From Clostridia bacterium (lineage in GTDB: Bacteria; Bacillota_A; Clostridia; Peptostreptococcales; Anaerovoracaceae), in NCBI GenBank assembly GCA_024403175.1, contig JAKSSI010000061.1, positions 1-7,516 of the forward strand: DNA of 7,516 nucleotides, in the 5' to 3' direction. Positions 5,875 to 7,516 of the stretch are shown one piece after another (position 1 is the stretch's first letter; every line of letters begins with the position of its first letter). Below the pieces are notes generated by a model. It did not search any database. It was not told where the DNA came from and saw nothing but the letters and a program-made list of their open reading frames with translations. The position numbers and the translations under genes were made by a program.

Positions 5875-5887
5875 CCCCTAATAGGGG
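5875..5887. promoter_or_regulatory. Candidate operator for the repressor domain (C4/G4 palindrome)
   Basis: CCCCT-AAT-AGGGG is a perfect 5-bp inverted repeat in very AT-rich DNA, about 70 bases upstream of the start of the - strand fusion gene. CsoR/RcnR/FrmR-type repressors are known to bind sites with runs of G/C flanked by A/T, and often regulate their own genes. The motif and its place fit self-regulation; binding is inferred. I could not assign a convincing -35/-10 pair for this gene on the - strand. Confidence 0.5.
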
Positions 5888-6004
5888 ATAAATTTTACAT
5901 ATGGAACACATGGCGTAGTTGATGAAAAATCGATTTTTTGACCCTTTTGCAAAAAGCCTGCAAAGCTTGAATTTTGAGCTTTTAGCCTGTGGAAAACTTT
6001 TTTG

Positions 6005-6030
6005 AAAAAAATCAAAAAAATATTAAAAAA
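6005..6030 (+). promoter_or_regulatory. Phased A-tracts, UP-element-like, upstream of the S10 promoter
   Basis: Three A-runs (6005-6011, 6014-6020, 6025-6030) are spaced by about one helical turn and end just before the -35 box. This is the layout of an UP element or bent DNA that boosts strong promoters such as those for ribosomal genes. Confidence 0.5.
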
Positions 6031-6034
6031 TCTC

Positions 6035-6063
6035 TTGCATCATTTTTCAATAGGCAGTATAAT
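6035..6063 (+). promoter_or_regulatory. Promoter of the S10 ribosomal protein operon
   Basis: TTGCAT (6035-6040) and a consensus TATAAT (6058-6063) are separated by exactly 17 bases. The -35 matches only the first three consensus bases, which the A-tracts upstream may offset. Transcription would start near 6070, giving a leader of about 268 nt before rpsJ. Confidence 0.75.
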
Positions 6064-6069
6064 AATCGA

Positions 6070-6337
6070 GCTTGCTTAGAGGCAGGGAAGGACTATAGCA
6101 AAGTCCAAGAGGCGTTGAAAAATGCGCATTTCCGGGCCTCGCGCAGAGGTAAAAAGTTGCTGCGCTATCAGGGAATTTTTACCGAGAATTGTCGGATCTA
6201 AGAACCCGGCGAAGGCGTTCTCGAGTTTTTCTTTTGAGCGAAGAGAAATGAAACACACGGCAGTGTGTAGCGAGAACAAACCTCAAGCAGAAATAGCGAA
6301 AATGCTTGAAAACTCATAGCAAGGAGGAATTTAGTAA
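6070..6337 (+). ncRNA. Structured 5' leader of the S10 operon, possible attenuator
   Basis: The leader holds several hairpins in order: GGACT/AGTCC (6090-6106); GAGGC/GCCTC (6109-6140) enclosing the palindrome AAATGCGCATTT (6120-6131); GGTAAAAA/TTTTTACC (6148-6183); and AGAAC/GTTCT (6201-6221), followed closely by TTTTTCTTTT. The right arm of that last hairpin can instead pair GTTCTCG (6217-6223) with CGAGAAC (6271-6277), enclosing two hairpins: 6228-6248, and ACACAC/GTGTGT 6253-6268. The two states exclude each other, as in attenuation. In E. coli, L4 controls this operon through its leader; whether a protein does so here is unknown. Several short frames cross the leader but lack ribosome-binding sites. 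AAGGAGG at 6321-6327 serves rpsJ. Confidence 0.5.
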
Positions 6338-6646
6338 ATGAGTAGTCAGAAAATCAGAATTAGACTTAAGGCTTACGATCACACAGCATTAGATCAGAGC
6401 GCTGCAAGAATCGTAGAAGCTGCAAAGAAGACAGGTGCCGATGTCTCCGGCCCAATCCCACTTCCAACAGACAAGGAAGTAGTAACAATCATTCGTGCCG
6501 TTCACAAGTACAAGGACAGCCGTGAACAGTTCGAACAGAGAACACACAAGAGGCTTATTGATATCCTTAACCCAACACCAAAGACAATGGACACACTTAT
6601 GAAGCTTGACATGCCTGCAGGTGTAGATATCGAAATCAAATTGTAA
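6338..6646 (+). CDS. rpsJ: Small ribosomal subunit protein S10
   Basis: S10 is a 30S head protein that also acts in transcription antitermination as NusE, together with NusB. The product is 102 residues, the usual length. Recognisable stretches are [11 protein letters not shown] near the N-terminus, GPIPLPT (38-44), the basic loop segment [11 protein letters not shown] (about 66-76) and the C-terminal [11 protein letters not shown]. The ATG at 6338 has AAGGAGG ten bases upstream. It is the first gene of its operon, with its own promoter and long leader, and rplC follows after an unusually long gap. Codon choice is strongly biased (AAG, ACA, CCA). Confidence 0.98.
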   Translation: MSSQKIRIRLKAYDHTALDQSAARIVEAAKKTGADVSGPIPLPTDKEVVTIIRAVHKYKDSREQFEQRTHKRLIDILNPTPKTMDTLMKLDMPAGVDIEIKL

Positions 6647-6685
6647 GTACAGAAGTAACAAATAGATTACTAACGTGCTTTGAAT

Positions 6686-6742
6686 GATTGGTTATGATGT
6701 GCCGGCGCACCGCTCAAGTGCCTGCAGCAACAGTAACTAATC
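6686..6742 (+). promoter_or_regulatory. Structured RNA element in the rpsJ-rplC spacer
   Basis: The rpsJ-rplC gap (6647-6767) is 121 bases and contains a fold. GATTGGTTAT (6686-6695) pairs over ten positions, with two wobbles, with GTAACTAATC (6733-6742). Inside are GTGC/GCAC (6699-6710) and a short TGC/GCA hairpin (6719-6729), so a branched structure is possible. It ends 14 bases before the AGGAGG of rplC. No promoter with proper spacing is visible. It could tune rplC translation, RNA processing or attenuation; no known class is recognised. Confidence 0.4.
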
Positions 6743-6767
6743 CGCTGAAAGAACTTAGGAGGAAAAC

Positions 6768-7397
6768 ATGAAAGCGATTTTAGGAAAAAAGGTCGGCATG
6801 ACCCAGATTTTTTCCGACAAGGGAGAAGTAATCCCTGTAACAGTCATTGAGGCTGGCCCAGCAGCGGTAACACAGATCAAGACTGTTGAAACCGACGGTT
6901 ACTACGGAGTACAGATCGGTTTTGAGGATCAGAAAGAACAGAGACTCAACAAGCCTGAAAAGGGTCACTTTGCAAAGGCTGGCGTTTCCGCAAAGAAGCA
7001 CCTTGCAGAATTCAGACCTGAAGAAGGCGACACATTCGAAATCGGACAGGTAATCACTGTTGCAGACTTCGAAGAAGGAACAAAGCTTGACATCACTGGT
7101 ACTTCCAAAGGTAAGGGTACACAGGGTAACATCAAGAGACATCACCACAGACGTGGACCTATGTCTCACGGTTCCAAGCACAAGAGACTGCCAGGCGGTC
7201 TTGCGGCTGCTACATATCCTTCCAGAGTATTCAAGGGCAACAAGGCTCCAGGACGTACAGGAAGAGATACAGTAACACTTCAGAATTTAGTATTAGTTAA
7301 GACAATTGCTGACAGAAACTTAATGCTCGTTAAGGGCGCAGTTCCTGGCAACAAGGGCGGAATCCTCAAGATCCGCACAGCAGTTAAGGGTCAGTAA
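6768..7397 (+). CDS. rplC: Large ribosomal subunit protein L3
   Basis: L3 is an early-assembling 23S rRNA-binding protein whose extended loop reaches toward the peptidyl transferase centre. The product is 209 residues, normal for bacteria. It starts with the canonical [15 protein letters not shown] and contains the core [43 protein letters not shown] and [15 protein letters not shown] segments. AGGAGG (6757-6762) lies five bases before the ATG. The codon bias matches rpsJ. rplD begins 17 bases after the stop, the normal S10-operon order. Confidence 0.98.
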   Translation: MKAILGKKVGMTQIFSDKGEVIPVTVIEAGPAAVTQIKTVETDGYYGVQIGFEDQKEQRLNKPEKGHFAKAGVSAKKHLAEFRPEEGDTFEIGQVITVADFEEGTKLDITGTSKGKGTQGNIKRHHHRRGPMSHGSKHKRLPGGLAAATYPSRVFKGNKAPGRTGRDTVTLQNLVLVKTIADRNLMLVKGAVPGNKGGILKIRTAVKGQ

Positions 7398-7414
7398 GGG
7401 AAGGAGGAAGTCAA

Positions 7415-7516
7415 ATGGCAACAGTAAAAATGCTTAACATGGCAGGCGCTGAAGCAGGAAGCATCGAACTTAACGATTCCATCTTCGCTATCACACCAAA
7501 CGAATTTGCAGTTCAT
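7415..7516 (+). CDS. rplD: Large ribosomal subunit protein L4 (3'-partial)
   Basis: The first 34 codons are present and run off the right edge. The N-terminus, with AGSIELNDSIFAITPNE, matches the start of L4, where a GxIELNxxxF segment is typical. AAGGAGG at 7401-7407 lies seven bases before the ATG. Its place after rplC is the conserved S10-operon order. In E. coli L4 is the autoregulator that acts on the S10 leader; most of the protein lies outside the window, so nothing can be said about that here. Confidence 0.93.
   Translation, partial: MATVKMLNMAGAEAGSIELNDSIFAITPNEFAVH

Noticed and set aside
5925..5938. Palindrome AAAAATCGATTTTT, and a nearby AAAGCT/AGCTTT hairpin (5962-5982)
   Set aside because: They are AT-rich and short, with no gene end or start to attach them to. 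Chance is a sufficient explanation in this base composition.
5988..5996. DnaA-box-like TGTGGAAAA
   Set aside because: It is a single copy with one mismatch next to a ribosomal operon, with no cluster of boxes and no origin genes.
5989..6319. Two overlapping short frames (70 and 65 codons) in the S10 upstream region
   Set aside because: One spans the promoter itself. Neither has a ribosome-binding site or recognisable protein features, and the DNA is better explained as promoter plus structured leader.

Overview
The window reads as chromosomal DNA of an anaerobic, low-to-medium GC Firmicute, most likely a member of the Clostridia. The reasons are an Rnf complex with a clostridial-type, cysteine-rich RnfB, strong AGGAGG ribosome-binding sites, a Firmicute-type S10 ribosomal operon, and a small ferredoxin-thioredoxin-reductase-like protein beside a thioredoxin. 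I cannot fix the genus from this sequence.

Positions 1-3968 hold the 3' part of an rnf operon on the + strand, rnfC(partial)-rnfD-rnfE-rnfA-rnfB, tightly packed with TAATG overlaps and closed by a strong intrinsic terminator. The usual rnfG is absent from its normal place between rnfD and rnfE. Rnf couples electron transfer between reduced ferredoxin and NAD+ to ion movement across the membrane. A two-gene redox unit follows (4005-4524): a small FTR-catalytic-chain-like Fe-S protein and thioredoxin. Their pairing suggests ferredoxin-driven thioredoxin reduction, which would draw on the same ferredoxin pool that Rnf balances.

Positions 4525-4939 contain no gene. They lie between converging genes and are filled by four consecutive structured inverted repeats. 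Most of these share an unusual internal-loop pattern of GA facing GA(N), and two look like bidirectional terminators. On the - strand, 4940-5806 encodes a single-chain fusion of a SAM-dependent methyltransferase with a CsoR/RcnR/FrmR-type metal-sensing repressor domain, joined by a His-rich linker. A C4/G4 palindrome upstream of it is a plausible self-operator.

Positions 5990-7516 hold the start of the S10 ribosomal protein operon on the + strand: phased A-tracts and a promoter, a roughly 270-nt structured leader with mutually exclusive hairpins, rpsJ, a 121-nt spacer with its own fold, rplC, and the first 34 codons of rplD. The rnf and ribosomal genes share a biased codon choice (lysine almost always AAG, threonine mostly ACA) that suggests high expression. 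The thioredoxin unit and the fusion gene do not show it.

The most unusual items are the methyltransferase-repressor fusion with its operator-like palindrome, the array of GA-loop hairpins, and the rnf operon without rnfG.
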